Origin: Streptomyces endophytica
GTDB lineage: Bacteria > Actinomycetota > Actinomycetes > Streptomycetales > Streptomycetaceae
Length of the DNA: 64,000 nucleotides
Reading direction: 5' to 3'
NCBI RefSeq assembly: GCF_026153355.1
Contig: NZ_CP110636.1
Span: forward strand, 6,014,001 to 6,078,000
Both the position numbers and the translations under genes were made by a program. The notes below the pieces were generated by a model, which had not been told where the DNA came from, did not search any database, and saw only the letters and a program-made list of their open reading frames with translations. Shown one piece after another: positions 33,241 through 42,256 of this stretch (position 1 is its first letter; every line of letters starts with the position of its first letter).

Positions 33241-34692
33241 ATGAGCGCGAAGGCAGCAGCGGGGAAAGCGACACCGCACACCGCCCCGGCGGAACAGGCA
33301 GACCGGACGGACCGGACCGAGCAGACGGAGCAGACGGAACGAAGCGGTCTCCGGCACACCCTCAAGCGCCGCCACATGCAGTTGATCGCGCTGGGCGGGG
33401 TCATCGGCGCCGGGCTGTTCGTGGGCAGCGGGGTCGTCATCCGGTCCACCGGCCCGGCCGCCGTGCTCTCCTTCCTGGCGGCCGGCACCCTGACCGTACT
33501 GATCATGCGGATGCTGGCCGAGATGACCGTGGCCCGCCCCGCACTGGGGTCCTTCTACGCCCATGTCCGCGAGACCCTGGGACCGCGTGCCGGGTTCGCC
33601 GTCGGCTGGCTGTACTGGTACTTCTTCGTGATCGTGGTCGCCGTGGAGGCGGTGGCGGGCGGCCGCATCGTCCAACTCTGGCTGCCCGGCGCGCCGTTGT
33701 GGGCGATCAGCCTGGTCCTGATGGCGCTGCTGACCGCCACCAACATGGTGTCGGCGCGCTCCTACGGGGAGTTCGAGTACTGGTTCTCGTCCGTCAAGAT
33801 CCTCGCGATCGTCGTCTTCCTCTTCCTCGGCGCGCTGTACGTACTGGGGCTCTGGCCGCACGCGCACGGCGGGCTGGCCCTGCTCACCTCGCACGGCGGG
33901 TTCGCCCCGGCAGGGCTCGGCGCGGTACTGACCGCCGTGGTGCCCTGCATCGGCTTCTTCACCGGCGCGGAGATCGTGACCATCGCGGCGGCTGAGTCGG
34001 TCGAGCCGGAGCGGGCGGTGGCGGACGCGATCCGTTCGATCGTCCTGCGGGTGGTGGCGTTCTACGTCCTGTCGGTCTTCCTGGTGGTGGCGGTGGTGCC
34101 GTGGACCTCGAAGGCGATCGAGGTCAGTCCCTACGCGGCGGTGCTGGACCGGCTCGCGGTGCCGGCGGCCGGCACGGTCATGAACGCCGTGGTCCTCGTC
34201 GCCGTGCTCTCCTGCCTCAACTCCGCGCTCTACACGTCCTCCCGGATGCTGTTCGCCCTCACCCGCAACGGGGACGCGCCCCGCGGCATGAGCAAGGTCA
34301 GCGCGAGCGGGGTGCCCCGCCGGGCGCTGCTCGCCGGCACCTCGGTCGGCTACCTGTCGGTGATCGCCGCGTGGATCTCCCCCGATGTCGTCTTCACGTT
34401 CCTGATCAACTCCTACGGCGCCATCGCCCTGTTCGTCTATCTGGCGATCGCCGTGGCCCAGCTCCGCCTGCGCCGCACCCTGGAACGCACCGAGCCGTCC
34501 CGCCTCACCCTGAAGATGTGGCTCTTCCCCTGGCTCAGTCGCCTCACGGTCGCCCTGCTCAGCCTGGTGATCCTCACCATGGCGTTCCTCCCCACCACCC
34601 GCCCCCAGTTCTGGCTCAGCCTGCTGACGGTCGCCGTGGTCCTCACCGCCTACGAAGTCCGCCGCCGCCGGGGGACGCGGGACGCCGCCTGA
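33241..34692 (+). CDS. APC superfamily amino acid permease (AAT/GABA permease-like)
   Basis: A 483-aa inner-membrane amino acid importer with about 12 helices. The AAT-family opening LKRRHMQLIALGGVIGAGLFVGSG is at residue 41, followed by the conserved MLAEMTVARPALGSFY and the EIVTIAAAES motif. It differs from the permease at 9 kb, which belongs to the CAT-like branch. The N-terminal 38 residues are an acidic/basic low-complexity tail with a repeated DRT/EQT tripeptide encoded by 9-bp DNA repeats. The ATG at 33241 directly follows GTCGCCCCCC, without a good ribosome binding site, so the start could be slightly later. Specific substrate unknown. Confidence 0.87.
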   Translation: MSAKAAAGKATPHTAPAEQADRTDRTEQTEQTERSGLRHTLKRRHMQLIALGGVIGAGLFVGSGVVIRSTGPAAVLSFLAAGTLTVLIMRMLAEMTVARPALGSFYAHVRETLGPRAGFAVGWLYWYFFVIVVAVEAVAGGRIVQLWLPGAPLWAISLVLMALLTATNMVSARSYGEFEYWFSSVKILAIVVFLFLGALYVLGLWPHAHGGLALLTSHGGFAPAGLGAVLTAVVPCIGFFTGAEIVTIAAAESVEPERAVADAIRSIVLRVVAFYVLSVFLVVAVVPWTSKAIEVSPYAAVLDRLAVPAAGTVMNAVVLVAVLSCLNSALYTSSRMLFALTRNGDAPRGMSKVSASGVPRRALLAGTSVGYLSVIAAWISPDVVFTFLINSYGAIALFVYLAIAVAQLRLRRTLERTEPSRLTLKMWLFPWLSRLTVALLSLVILTMAFLPTTRPQFWLSLLTVAVVLTAYEVRRRRGTRDAA

Positions 34693-34800
34693 CCTGCGAA
34701 CGGGATTCCTTCCTTACGGCCGGTTTACCACTCATTTGCGCAGGATGGGGGCGAGAAGGCAACTGCCCCGCGCCGTGGGGCATCTGAGGGAGGACCAGTC

Positions 34801-35868
34801 GTGCGCGCACCCGCCGCCGAGCACCCCCGTCGGCCGGTGCCGTGGTTGCGGCCGACGATCCGGGTACGGCTGACGCTGCTGTACGGCGGGATGTTCCTGG
34901 TGGCCGGGGTCGTGATCGCCGCACTGATCGGTGACTGCCTCCGGGCGCACGGCGCGCTGACGCTGGACCGCTTCGTGCACCGTTCGTTGCTGGCGTTGCT
35001 GGGGTTGACGGTGGTGGCGTTCGCGTTCGGTTATGCGATGGCGGGGCGGGTGCTGTCGCCGTTGGGGCGGATCACGCGGACCGCGCAGCGGGTGGCGGGG
35101 TCGGATCTGCACCGGCGGATCGAGTTGGGGGGTCCGGACGACGAGCTCAAGGAGCTGGCGGACACCTTCGACGAGATGCTGGACCGGCTGGACCGGGCGT
35201 TCGAGTCGCAGCGGCGGTTCGTGGCCAATGCCTCGCACGAGCTGCGGACGCCGTTGGCGATCAACCGGACGCTGCTGGAGGTGCAGCTGGCCGATCCGGA
35301 CGCCTCGCCGGAGCTGGCGCAGCTGGGCAAGACGCTGCTGGCCACCAATGAGCGCAGTGAGCAGTTGGTGGAGGGGTTGTTGCTGCTGGCGCGCAGTGAG
35401 AACAAGGTCGTGGACAAGAAGCCGGTGGATCTGTCGGAGGTCGCCGCGCAGGCCGTGGACCAGATCCGTGAGGAGGCGCAGGCCAAGGGTGTGGTGCTGC
35501 GGGGGGTGCGGCAGCAGGTCTTCGTGCAGGGCAATGGTGTGCTGCTGGAGCGGATCGCGCTGAATCTGGTGCAGAACGCGGTGCGCTACAACGTGCCCGA
35601 GGGGTGGGTGGAGGTGAGTACGGAGCCGCAGCCGGGGTGTGCGGTGCTGGTGGTCACCAACACCGGGCCGGTGGTCCCCGCCTATGAGGTGGAGAATCTC
35701 TTCGAGCCGTTCCGCCGGCTGCGCACCGAGCGCACCGGCAGCGACAAGGGCGTCGGCCTGGGCCTGTCCATCGTCCGCTCGGTCGTCCGCGCGCACGACG
35801 GCACCATCACGACGGAACCCCGCGAGGGCGGCGGCCTGACCCTGCGGATCGAACTGCCCGCCTCCTAG
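34801..35868 (+). CDS. Orphan sensor histidine kinase
   Basis: A 355-aa membrane histidine kinase. Helices at about 23-45 and 63-82 flank a very short (about 18 residue) outside loop, then a HAMP domain (ending near 135), the phospho-acceptor box FVANASHELRTPLA with His146, and HATPase motifs NLVQNAVRYN (N box) and GSDKGVGLGLSIV (G boxes). The short sensor loop suggests sensing within the membrane or HAMP, as in CutS-like kinases, which it resembles. No response regulator is adjacent, so its partner is elsewhere. The start is GTG 34801 after GAGGACCA. Its stop overlaps that of the convergent PaaX gene within a single CTAG. Confidence 0.87.
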   Translation: MRAPAAEHPRRPVPWLRPTIRVRLTLLYGGMFLVAGVVIAALIGDCLRAHGALTLDRFVHRSLLALLGLTVVAFAFGYAMAGRVLSPLGRITRTAQRVAGSDLHRRIELGGPDDELKELADTFDEMLDRLDRAFESQRRFVANASHELRTPLAINRTLLEVQLADPDASPELAQLGKTLLATNERSEQLVEGLLLLARSENKVVDKKPVDLSEVAAQAVDQIREEAQAKGVVLRGVRQQVFVQGNGVLLERIALNLVQNAVRYNVPEGWVEVSTEPQPGCAVLVVTNTGPVVPAYEVENLFEPFRRLRTERTGSDKGVGLGLSIVRSVVRAHDGTITTEPREGGGLTLRIELPAS

Positions 35869-36635
35869 GAGGTCTCTCCCCCCTCATCGGACACGTACGG
35901 ACGGAGCGCTTCCCGGAGGTCCGCTTCGAAGCGGGCGTAGTGGGTGCGGAGCGGGGTGCCGGGCCAGTCCGGGGGGAGCAGGGCGCCGGGGAGGAGGGGG
36001 TCGGCGAGGAGGTGGCGCAGGGCGGCCGCGGCGATGGTGAAGCGGTCGGCGAGGGCGTCTGCGCGGTCCAGCGCGGCCATCAGGGCGCGGGCGTGGGCCG
36101 CCCAGGCGTCGAGGTCCCAGAGCCGGGCGGCGAGGGCGGCCGGGTCGTCGTCCGGGGTGCCGGTGAACCAGGTGCACTGCTCGGTGACGACCGCCGGGCG
36201 GGGCCGGTCGAGGTTGGCCGGACGCAGCCAGCTGCCCTCGCGGAGTTCGGCCAGCCGGAGGCCCGCCATGGCCTGCCGGAGCGCGGTGCGTTCCGCGGCG
36301 GGGCGGCGTTCGGCCGTGGTGACGACGGCGATCTCCCAGTCCCCGTGCCAGCGGCGGGTGGGCGGGGTGCGGCTCTCGTCCTGGCGGGCCTGGCGGGCCA
36401 GGAGGCGGCTGGTGAGGGCATAGGTGCCGCCGGTCTGCCGCAGGTCACCGGCGGCGACCATGCGGGACAGGGCGACCCGGACGGTGCCCTCGGCGACGCC
36501 GAAGAGCTCGCCGACCCGTACCAGGGCGCGGGCGGGCAGGCGGGGCGGATGGTGGCCGAGGAGGGTGCTCAGCACGATGGAGCGGGCGGTGAGCGGCCGC
36601 AGCCGGTCGAGGGGGGTGGGGCCGTCGTCGTTCAT
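35865..36635 (-). CDS. PaaX family transcriptional repressor
   Basis: A 256-aa PaaX-like regulator. Residues about 10-75 form the winged helix-turn-helix (TARSIVLSTLLGHHPPRLPARALVRVG, then FGVAEGTVRVALSRMVAAGDL), and the rest is the PaaX effector and C-terminal domain (RRWHGDWEIAVVTT, LREGSWLRPANL, LLPPDWPGTPLRTHY). PaaX binds phenylacetyl-CoA in model bacteria; homologues sense other acyl-CoAs. It is divergent from an acyl-CoA dehydrogenase gene, its likely target. The start is ambiguous because an 18-bp duplication carries two in-frame ATGs (36635 and 36653), both in CAGCCACCCATGAAC; I use the inner one. Confidence 0.88.
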   Translation of the reverse strand: MNDDGPTPLDRLRPLTARSIVLSTLLGHHPPRLPARALVRVGELFGVAEGTVRVALSRMVAAGDLRQTGGTYALTSRLLARQARQDESRTPPTRRWHGDWEIAVVTTAERRPAAERTALRQAMAGLRLAELREGSWLRPANLDRPRPAVVTEQCTWFTGTPDDDPAALAARLWDLDAWAAHARALMAALDRADALADRFTIAAAALRHLLADPLLPGALLPPDWPGTPLRTHYARFEADLREALRPYVSDEGGETS

Positions 36636-36719
36636 GGGTGGCTGGGGGTTCATGGGTGGCTGGATTTTACGGGGCGGCGGTCGGCGGCCCGGTGGCCGGT
36701 GGCCGACGCCCCGGCCGGT

Positions 36720-36755
36720 ATTACATACTTCTCTCGGGTGTTCGGAATCTGTAAT
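36720..36755. promoter_or_regulatory. Divergent promoter region of paaX-like and acyl-CoA dehydrogenase genes
   Basis: ATTACA at 36720-36725 is repeated inverted as TGTAAT at 36750-36755. The first arm is part of its own small dyad GTAT-TAC-ATAC. This is the most A/T-rich part of the region and lies 10-45 bp before the dehydrogenase ATG. A PaaX-type operator is likely here, given the gene pair, but the match to known PaaX sites is not exact. Confidence 0.4.
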
Positions 36756-36764
36756 GTCGAGGGT

Positions 36765-38477
36765 ATGACCGTCACCCATGAAGTCGTGAATCAGGCCCCG
36801 CCGCTGACCGGGTTCAGTACGGCGGACGAGCCGGCCCTGCGGGAGGCGCTGCGGCGGTACGGCGCCGCGTGGGGCGAGCCGGAGGTGACCGCGCTCGGGT
36901 CGCTGGCCGGTTCGGCGGCGGTGCAGGACCAGGCCCGCTGGGCGGAGCAGCAGCCGCCCCGGCTGCACACCCACGACCGGTTCGGGCACCGCGTCGACGA
37001 GGTCGAGTTCCATCCCGCCTGGCACCAGCTGATGACCGTGGCGGTGGAGCAGGGCCTGCACGCCGCGCCGTGGACCGACGACCGCCCGGGGGCGCATCTG
37101 GTGCGGGCCGCGAAGTTCTACGTGTGGTCGCAGGCCGAGCCGGGGCACGGCTGCCCGATCTCGATGACGTACGCCGCGGTGCCCGCGCTGCGCGCCGCGC
37201 CGGAGCTCGCCGCGCGGTACGAGCCGCTGCTGGCCGCCCGTTCGTACGACTTCGGGCTGCGCGCCCCGCTCACCAAGTCGGGCCTGATCGCGGGCATGTC
37301 GATGACGGAGAAGCAGGGCGGCTCCGACGTGCGGGCCAACACCACGCGGGCGGTGCCGGCCGGCGACGGCACGTACCGCCTCACCGGCCACAAGTGGTTC
37401 ACCTCGGCGCCGATGAGCGATCTGTTCCTGGCGCTGGCGCAGACCGAGGAGGGGCTCGGCTGCTTCCTCGTACCGCGGGTGCTGCCGGACGGCGCGCTCA
37501 ACGGGATGCGGCTGATGCGCCTGAAGGACAAGCTGGGCAACCGCTCCAACGCGTCGTCCGAGATCGAGTACGAGCAGGCGGTGGCCTGGCCGGTCGGCGA
37601 GCCGGGCCGCGGGGTGCGGACCATCGTCGAGATGGTGAACATGACCCGGCTGGACTGTGTGCTCGGCTCGGCGGCCGGGATGCGGGCGGGGCTGCGGCAG
37701 GCGCTGCACCACACCGCGCACCGGCGGGCGTTCGGGCGGGAGCTGGACCGGCAGCCGCTGATGCGCTCGGTGCTCGCGGACCTGGCGATCGAGTCGGAGG
37801 CGGCGACGCTGCTGGGCCTGCGGCTGGCGGCGGCGGTGGACGGGGCGCAGGCCGGGGACGCGCAGGAGGCGGCGCTGCGCCGGCTGGCGCTGGCGGCCGG
37901 CAAGTACTGGGTGTGCAAGCGCGGCAGCGCGCACGCCGCGGAGGCCCTGGAGTGCCTGGGCGGCAACGGCTACGTCGAGGACTCCGGTATGCCGCGCCTC
38001 TACCGGGAGGCGCCGCTGCTGTCCATCTGGGAGGGCTCGGGCAACGTCGCCGCGCTCGACGTGCTGCGGGCGCTGGGCCGGGAACCGGCCGCGCTGGACG
38101 CGTTCTTCGCCGAGGTGGAGCAGGCGGCGGGCGCCGACCGGCGGCTGGACGCGGCGGTGGCCGGGCTGCGCAAGCTGACCGGTGAACTCTCCAACCCGGA
38201 GCGGGCGCAGCTGATGGCGCGTGCGCTGGCGGAACGGATGGCGCTGGTGCTCCAGGGTTCGCTGCTGGTCCGGCACAGCGATCCGGCGCTGGCCGACGCG
38301 TTCTGCGCGACGCGGCTCGGCGGCGAGTGGGGGCATGCGTACGGCACGCTGCCGCCCGGCGCCGGTCTGACGGCGATCCTCGAACGGGTCCGGCCGTGGA
38401 CGCCGGACGCGGCGACCAGGGGCGGGGCGGCCGAGCGCACGGCGGCCGGGGTCGCGGCCGTCGGGGGCGCGGTCTGA
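36765..38477 (+). CDS. AidB-like acyl-CoA dehydrogenase
   Basis: A 570-aa flavoenzyme of the AidB branch, longer than ordinary acyl-CoA dehydrogenases (about 380 aa) owing to N- and C-terminal extensions. Visible motifs: MSMTEKQGGSDVRANTTRA (FAD- and substrate-binding loop), GHKWFTSAPMSDLFLALAQT, and CLGGNGYVEDSGMPRLYREAPLLSIWEGSGN, which carries the catalytic-region residues and the AidB-type tail. AidB of E. coli binds DNA in the alkylation response and has weak isovaleryl-CoA dehydrogenase activity; with a PaaX regulator and an enoyl-CoA hydratase next door, a metabolic role in branched or aromatic acyl-CoA use is more likely here. The ATG at 36765 follows GAGGGT. Its stop overlaps the next start (TGATG). 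Confidence 0.9.
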   Translation: MTVTHEVVNQAPPLTGFSTADEPALREALRRYGAAWGEPEVTALGSLAGSAAVQDQARWAEQQPPRLHTHDRFGHRVDEVEFHPAWHQLMTVAVEQGLHAAPWTDDRPGAHLVRAAKFYVWSQAEPGHGCPISMTYAAVPALRAAPELAARYEPLLAARSYDFGLRAPLTKSGLIAGMSMTEKQGGSDVRANTTRAVPAGDGTYRLTGHKWFTSAPMSDLFLALAQTEEGLGCFLVPRVLPDGALNGMRLMRLKDKLGNRSNASSEIEYEQAVAWPVGEPGRGVRTIVEMVNMTRLDCVLGSAAGMRAGLRQALHHTAHRRAFGRELDRQPLMRSVLADLAIESEAATLLGLRLAAAVDGAQAGDAQEAALRRLALAAGKYWVCKRGSAHAAEALECLGGNGYVEDSGMPRLYREAPLLSIWEGSGNVAALDVLRALGREPAALDAFFAEVEQAAGADRRLDAAVAGLRKLTGELSNPERAQLMARALAERMALVLQGSLLVRHSDPALADAFCATRLGGEWGHAYGTLPPGAGLTAILERVRPWTPDAATRGGAAERTAAGVAAVGGAV

Positions 38478-39292
38478 TGTCCGTACGGGTGGAGCGCGCC
38501 GGGCCGGTGACGACGGTGGTGCTGTCGCGGCCGGACCGCCGCAACGCCGTGGACGGCGCCACCGCACGCCAACTCGCCGCTGCCTTCCGGGAGTTCGAGG
38601 CGGACGACGGGGCACGGGCGGCGGTGCTGTGGGGTGCGGGCGGGACGTTCTGCTCGGGCGCCGACCTGAAGGAGGTGGGCACCGAGCGGGGCAATCGCGT
38701 GGCGGCGGACGGCGACGGGCCGATGGGGCCGACCCGGCTGCGGCTGAGCAAGCCGGTGATCGCGGCGGTGACGGGCCATGCGGTGGCCGGCGGGCTGGAG
38801 CTGGCGCTCTGGTGCGATCTGCGGGTGGCCGAGGAGGACGCGGTCTTCGGGGTGTTCTGCCGGCGGTGGGGCGTGCCGCTGATCGACGGCGGTACGGTGC
38901 GGCTGCCCCGGCTGATCGGGGCGAGCCGGGCCATGGACCTGGTCCTGACCGGCCGGCCGGTGCCGGCCGCGGAGGCGCTGGCGATCGGGCTGGCCAACCG
39001 CGTGGTGCCGACCGGCACGGCGCGCGCGGAGGCGGAGGCGCTGGCCGCGGAGCTCGCCCGCTTCCCGCAGGCGTGTCTGCGCAGCGACCGGGCGTCCCTG
39101 CTGGACCAGGAGGGCCGGGACGAGGAGGCCGCGATGGCCGCTGAACTCCGTTACGGGCAGGCGGTGCTGGCCGAGGGGCTGGAGGGCGCGGCGCGGTTCG
39201 CCGCGGGCGCCGGACGGCACGGCGTACCGGCCGGGGAGACGGGAGACGCGACGGGACCGGGCGCCCTCGGGGAGACGGGCGGGCCCGGGTGA
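38477..39292 (+). CDS. Enoyl-CoA hydratase/isomerase (crotonase family)
   Basis: A 271-aa crotonase-fold enzyme that would hydrate or isomerise enoyl-CoAs. Oxyanion-hole segments GTFCSGADLKEVG (residue 55 on) and GHAVAGGLELALWCDLRVAEE (residue 98 on) are present. The usual catalytic Glu positions fall in FCRRWGVPLIDGGTVRLPRLIG, where a Glu is replaced by other residues, so the reaction type is uncertain. It is translationally coupled to the acyl-CoA dehydrogenase (TGATG, one-base overlap), which would supply its substrate. The C-terminal 25 residues are Gly/Thr-rich and likely disordered. Confidence 0.88.
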   Translation: MSVRVERAGPVTTVVLSRPDRRNAVDGATARQLAAAFREFEADDGARAAVLWGAGGTFCSGADLKEVGTERGNRVAADGDGPMGPTRLRLSKPVIAAVTGHAVAGGLELALWCDLRVAEEDAVFGVFCRRWGVPLIDGGTVRLPRLIGASRAMDLVLTGRPVPAAEALAIGLANRVVPTGTARAEAEALAAELARFPQACLRSDRASLLDQEGRDEEAAMAAELRYGQAVLAEGLEGAARFAAGAGRHGVPAGETGDATGPGALGETGGPG

Positions 39293-39372
39293 CCGGGAGG
39301 GCCCGGCGGCTCCGGACCGTCACTCGCGTAACTCCCTTGTCGTGATCGTTCCATGGCCGGGAGGATGACGGC

Positions 39373-40251
39373 ATGCCTGACGCCACCTTCACCGCACCCG
39401 ACGGGACCGAGCTCAGCCATCACGTGCTGGGTGCGGGAGAACCGTTGCTCTGCCTGCCCGGAGGCCCGATGCGGGCCTCCGCCTACCTCGGTGACCTGGG
39501 CGGGTTGTCGGCGCACCGGCAACTGGTGCTGCTCGACCTGCGCGGCACCGGCGACTCCGGCGTCCCGGCCGACCCGGCCGGCTACCGCTGCGACCGGCTG
39601 GTCGACGACGTCGAGGCATGGCGCCGGCACCTCGGCCTGGAACGGGTCGAGCTGCTGGCGCACTCGGCCGCCGGCGACCTGGCCCTCTCCTACGCGGCGC
39701 GGTATCCCGAGCGGATCGGTGCGCTGGTGCTGGTCCACGCACGGGGCCGGGCGCTCGGCGTCGACTTCACCACCGAGCACCGCCTGGAGGCCGCCGCGCT
39801 GCGGAAGGCCGAACCGTGGTACGAGTCCGCGCGCGAGGCCTTCGAGGCCATCTGGGCCGGTACCGCGACCGACGCGCAGTGGGACGCCGCCACGCCGTTC
39901 TTCTACGGCCGGTGGGACGCGGCCGCGCGGGCGCACGCGGCGGGCGAGGTGGCGCAGACCAACGACGAGGCCGCGGAGCGCTATGCGTCGGCCGGCGCCT
40001 TCGAGCCGGCCGCCACCCGTGCCGCCCTCGCCGCGCTGCGGGCGCCGGTGCTGTTCCTGGCCGGCGAGCTGGACGGCGCCCCGCTGCCCCGGGTCGCCGC
40101 CGACATCGCCGGATTGCTCCCCACCGCCGAGCTGACCGTCCAGCCGGGCGCCGGCCACTTCCCCTGGCTCGACGACCCGGACTTCTTCGTCCGGACCGTG
40201 GCGGCGTTCCTCGGCCGGGCGGGACGGGCCCAGCTCCCGGCGGCCGGCTGA
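39373..40251 (+). CDS. Alpha/beta hydrolase (proline iminopeptidase-like)
   Basis: A 292-aa cytoplasmic alpha/beta hydrolase. The oxyanion loop LLCLPGGPMRAS and the strand-5 nucleophile elbow AHSAAGD (Ser98) suggest the prolyl-aminopeptidase-like group, although the common GxSxG is varied to AHSAAG. The acid is probably Asp in LAGELDGAPLP and the His in GAGHFPWLDDP. The ATG at 39373 lies 13 bp after GGGAGGA. It follows the crotonase gene by 80 bp on the same strand; co-transcription is possible but not certain. Substrate unknown. Confidence 0.86.
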   Translation: MPDATFTAPDGTELSHHVLGAGEPLLCLPGGPMRASAYLGDLGGLSAHRQLVLLDLRGTGDSGVPADPAGYRCDRLVDDVEAWRRHLGLERVELLAHSAAGDLALSYAARYPERIGALVLVHARGRALGVDFTTEHRLEAAALRKAEPWYESAREAFEAIWAGTATDAQWDAATPFFYGRWDAAARAHAAGEVAQTNDEAAERYASAGAFEPAATRAALAALRAPVLFLAGELDGAPLPRVAADIAGLLPTAELTVQPGAGHFPWLDDPDFFVRTVAAFLGRAGRAQLPAAG

Positions 40252-40315
40252 TCGACTGGTGAGGTCCACCGGGCGTTGTTGATCACCTGCGGCGCCCCGC
40301 GTAGCGTCGCCGTTC

Positions 40316-40831
40316 ATGACCGAACTGACCGACCTCACCTACCCCGAGGTGGGCGGCACCGCCCGTTCACCGCTGCCGCCCGGCTACCACCACCTCCACG
40401 AGGAGCTGCCGATCGGCCGGGGCCGCGCGGTGCTCACCGCGGCGGGCGAGGCCCTCACCACCTTCCGGATGCACCGGGCGGCCGGCACCGGCATCCGGTC
40501 CGACGCCCCGCGGGCCGCCCCGGGCGTGGCCGTGGAGGTCTCCCTGGGCGTCGGCCCGCTGCGACTGCGGGCGCCCTGCCGGGTGGTGTGGACGGCGGAC
40601 GAGGCGGACCGGATCGGCTTCGCGTACGGGACCCGGGAGGGGCACCCCGAGTGCGGCGAGGAGGCGTTCCTGGCCGAACTGCGCGCCGACGGCACGGTGT
40701 GGTTCACGGTGACCGCGTTCAGCCGCCCCGCGCAGCCCCTCACCCGGCTCGCCGGCCCGCTCGTCCCGGTGTTCCAGCGGGCCTACCTCCGCCGCCTCGG
40801 CCGCACCCTGCGACGGCTCGCGAACGCCTGA
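40316..40831 (+). CDS. DUF1990 family protein
   Basis: A 171-aa protein that matches DUF1990 over its whole length: YPEVGGT near the start, GYHHLHEELPIGRGRAVLTAA, APCRVVWTADEADRIGFAYGTREGHPECGEEAF, and FSRPAQPLTRLAGPLVPVFQRAY. The fold is thought to be a START/SRPBCC-like lipid-binding barrel; function is not established. No signal peptide. It stands after the alpha/beta hydrolase (64 bp gap) on the same strand. Confidence 0.87.
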   Translation: MTELTDLTYPEVGGTARSPLPPGYHHLHEELPIGRGRAVLTAAGEALTTFRMHRAAGTGIRSDAPRAAPGVAVEVSLGVGPLRLRAPCRVVWTADEADRIGFAYGTREGHPECGEEAFLAELRADGTVWFTVTAFSRPAQPLTRLAGPLVPVFQRAYLRRLGRTLRRLANA

Positions 40832-40985
40832 CGGGGGGCACCGCGTCCGCTTTTCTCACCGCCTGATGCCGTACGGGGACGGGTAGTTACCGACGCGTAG
40901 CAAAAGCGTCGCTGATCGCCATACGTCCACCTCCGCTTCATCTTTTCGTCACCATCACCCCTGCCGGCCGTGAGAAAAACCAGGC

Positions 40986-42212
40986 ATGTGTGAAGACGAA
41001 CTGATCCCGCCGCAGGCGGACATGACCGAGCGGGAGTGGCTGCGGGTCGGCGCGGAGGCGGCGGGCGCCGGGGCGGCGCCGGTGCCGACGACGGGCCGGG
41101 TGCCGCAGTGGGTGAACCGGCGGACGCTGCTGGGCGGCGCGATGGCCGGTGCCGCGCTGGCGGTACTGCCCTCCCCGGCCCAGTCCCCCGCCTCGGCCGC
41201 GCCCCGCCTCGGCGCGCCGGGAGCCTTTCCGTTCCCCGAACGGCCCAACGGAAAGGGCGAGTTCGCGATCCTGGTGACCGGAGACGCCGGGACCGGGGAC
41301 GAGGCGCAGTACGCGGTGGCGGCCGCCGCGCGCGACATCTGCCGCGGCGAGGGGGTCGGCCTGGCCGTCGGGCTCGGCGACAACATCTACGAGAACGGGC
41401 CGGAGTCCGACCACGACTCCGAGTTCCAGGACAAGTTCGAGAAGCCGAACAACGGCATCGACGTGCCCTGGCTGATGGTGCTGGGCAACCACGACTGCTC
41501 GGGGCTGATACCCGGCAGCGGCGGCGACCCCTCGCGCGGCGACCGCGAGGTCTCCTACGCCAGGACGTCCAAGCGCTGGTACATGCCCTCCCGTTACTAC
41601 CGCGTGCCGCTGCCCGCCGCCGACCCGCTGGTGGAGTTCTTCGCCATCGACACCATCCCCTGGTCGTCGTACGTCGCCCAGCTCGACCCGTACTACCGCT
41701 GGGACGGCCCGTACATGCGCGCCCAGCGCAGCTGGCTGGACGAGGCGCTGCGGACCTCCCGGGCACGCTGGAAGGTGGTGATCGGCCACCACCCGTACCT
41801 CAACAACGGCAAGCACGGCAGCGCCGGTTCGTACGACGGTTTCGAGATCGGGAACTACACCAGCGGCGTCCACCTCAAGGACATGTACGAGAAGGTGGTG
41901 TGCGGCCGGGCCGATCTGATCCTGTCCGGGCACGACCACACCCTGCAGATCCTGGAGCCGACCGCGCGCACCGGCGGCACCCGCCAGGTGGTGTGCGGGG
42001 CGTCCGCCAAGACGGAGGACGGCAAGGCCCACTTCGCCAACCCGGCGGCCTGGCAGAACTTCTCCGACCACGGCTTCATGCTGCTGAAGGTGTCCGGCGC
42101 GCGGCTGACGATCGACGCGTACACCGTCGACGTGGCCACCCGCAAGGCCACCCTGGCGCACCGCACCCACCACACCCGCCCGGTCGCCGCGCCGACGGCG
42201 GCGCACGCCTGA
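40986..42212 (+). CDS. Exported metallophosphoesterase (purple acid phosphatase-like)
   Basis: A 408-aa calcineurin-like phosphatase resembling tartrate-resistant (type 5) acid phosphatases. All five metal-site motifs are visible: GDAGTGDE (residue 100), GLGDNIYENG (130), LGNHDCSG (167), IGHHPYL (265) and SGHDHTLQI (322). A Tat-like signal (NRRTLLGGAMAGAAL, residues 44-58) lies after an unusually long 40-residue N-terminal region, so the true start may be later than the ATG at 40986, although I see no better in-frame start with a ribosome binding site. Likely releases phosphate from organic phosphates outside the cell. A small hairpin (CGACGC, 9 bases, GCGTCG at 40892-40912) lies upstream. 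Confidence 0.87.
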   Translation: MCEDELIPPQADMTEREWLRVGAEAAGAGAAPVPTTGRVPQWVNRRTLLGGAMAGAALAVLPSPAQSPASAAPRLGAPGAFPFPERPNGKGEFAILVTGDAGTGDEAQYAVAAAARDICRGEGVGLAVGLGDNIYENGPESDHDSEFQDKFEKPNNGIDVPWLMVLGNHDCSGLIPGSGGDPSRGDREVSYARTSKRWYMPSRYYRVPLPAADPLVEFFAIDTIPWSSYVAQLDPYYRWDGPYMRAQRSWLDEALRTSRARWKVVIGHHPYLNNGKHGSAGSYDGFEIGNYTSGVHLKDMYEKVVCGRADLILSGHDHTLQILEPTARTGGTRQVVCGASAKTEDGKAHFANPAAWQNFSDHGFMLLKVSGARLTIDAYTVDVATRKATLAHRTHHTRPVAAPTAAHA

Positions 42213-42256
42213 CCGCGGGCTCCGGTACCGAGGACGACTGAACCCTTCCCGGCCCT

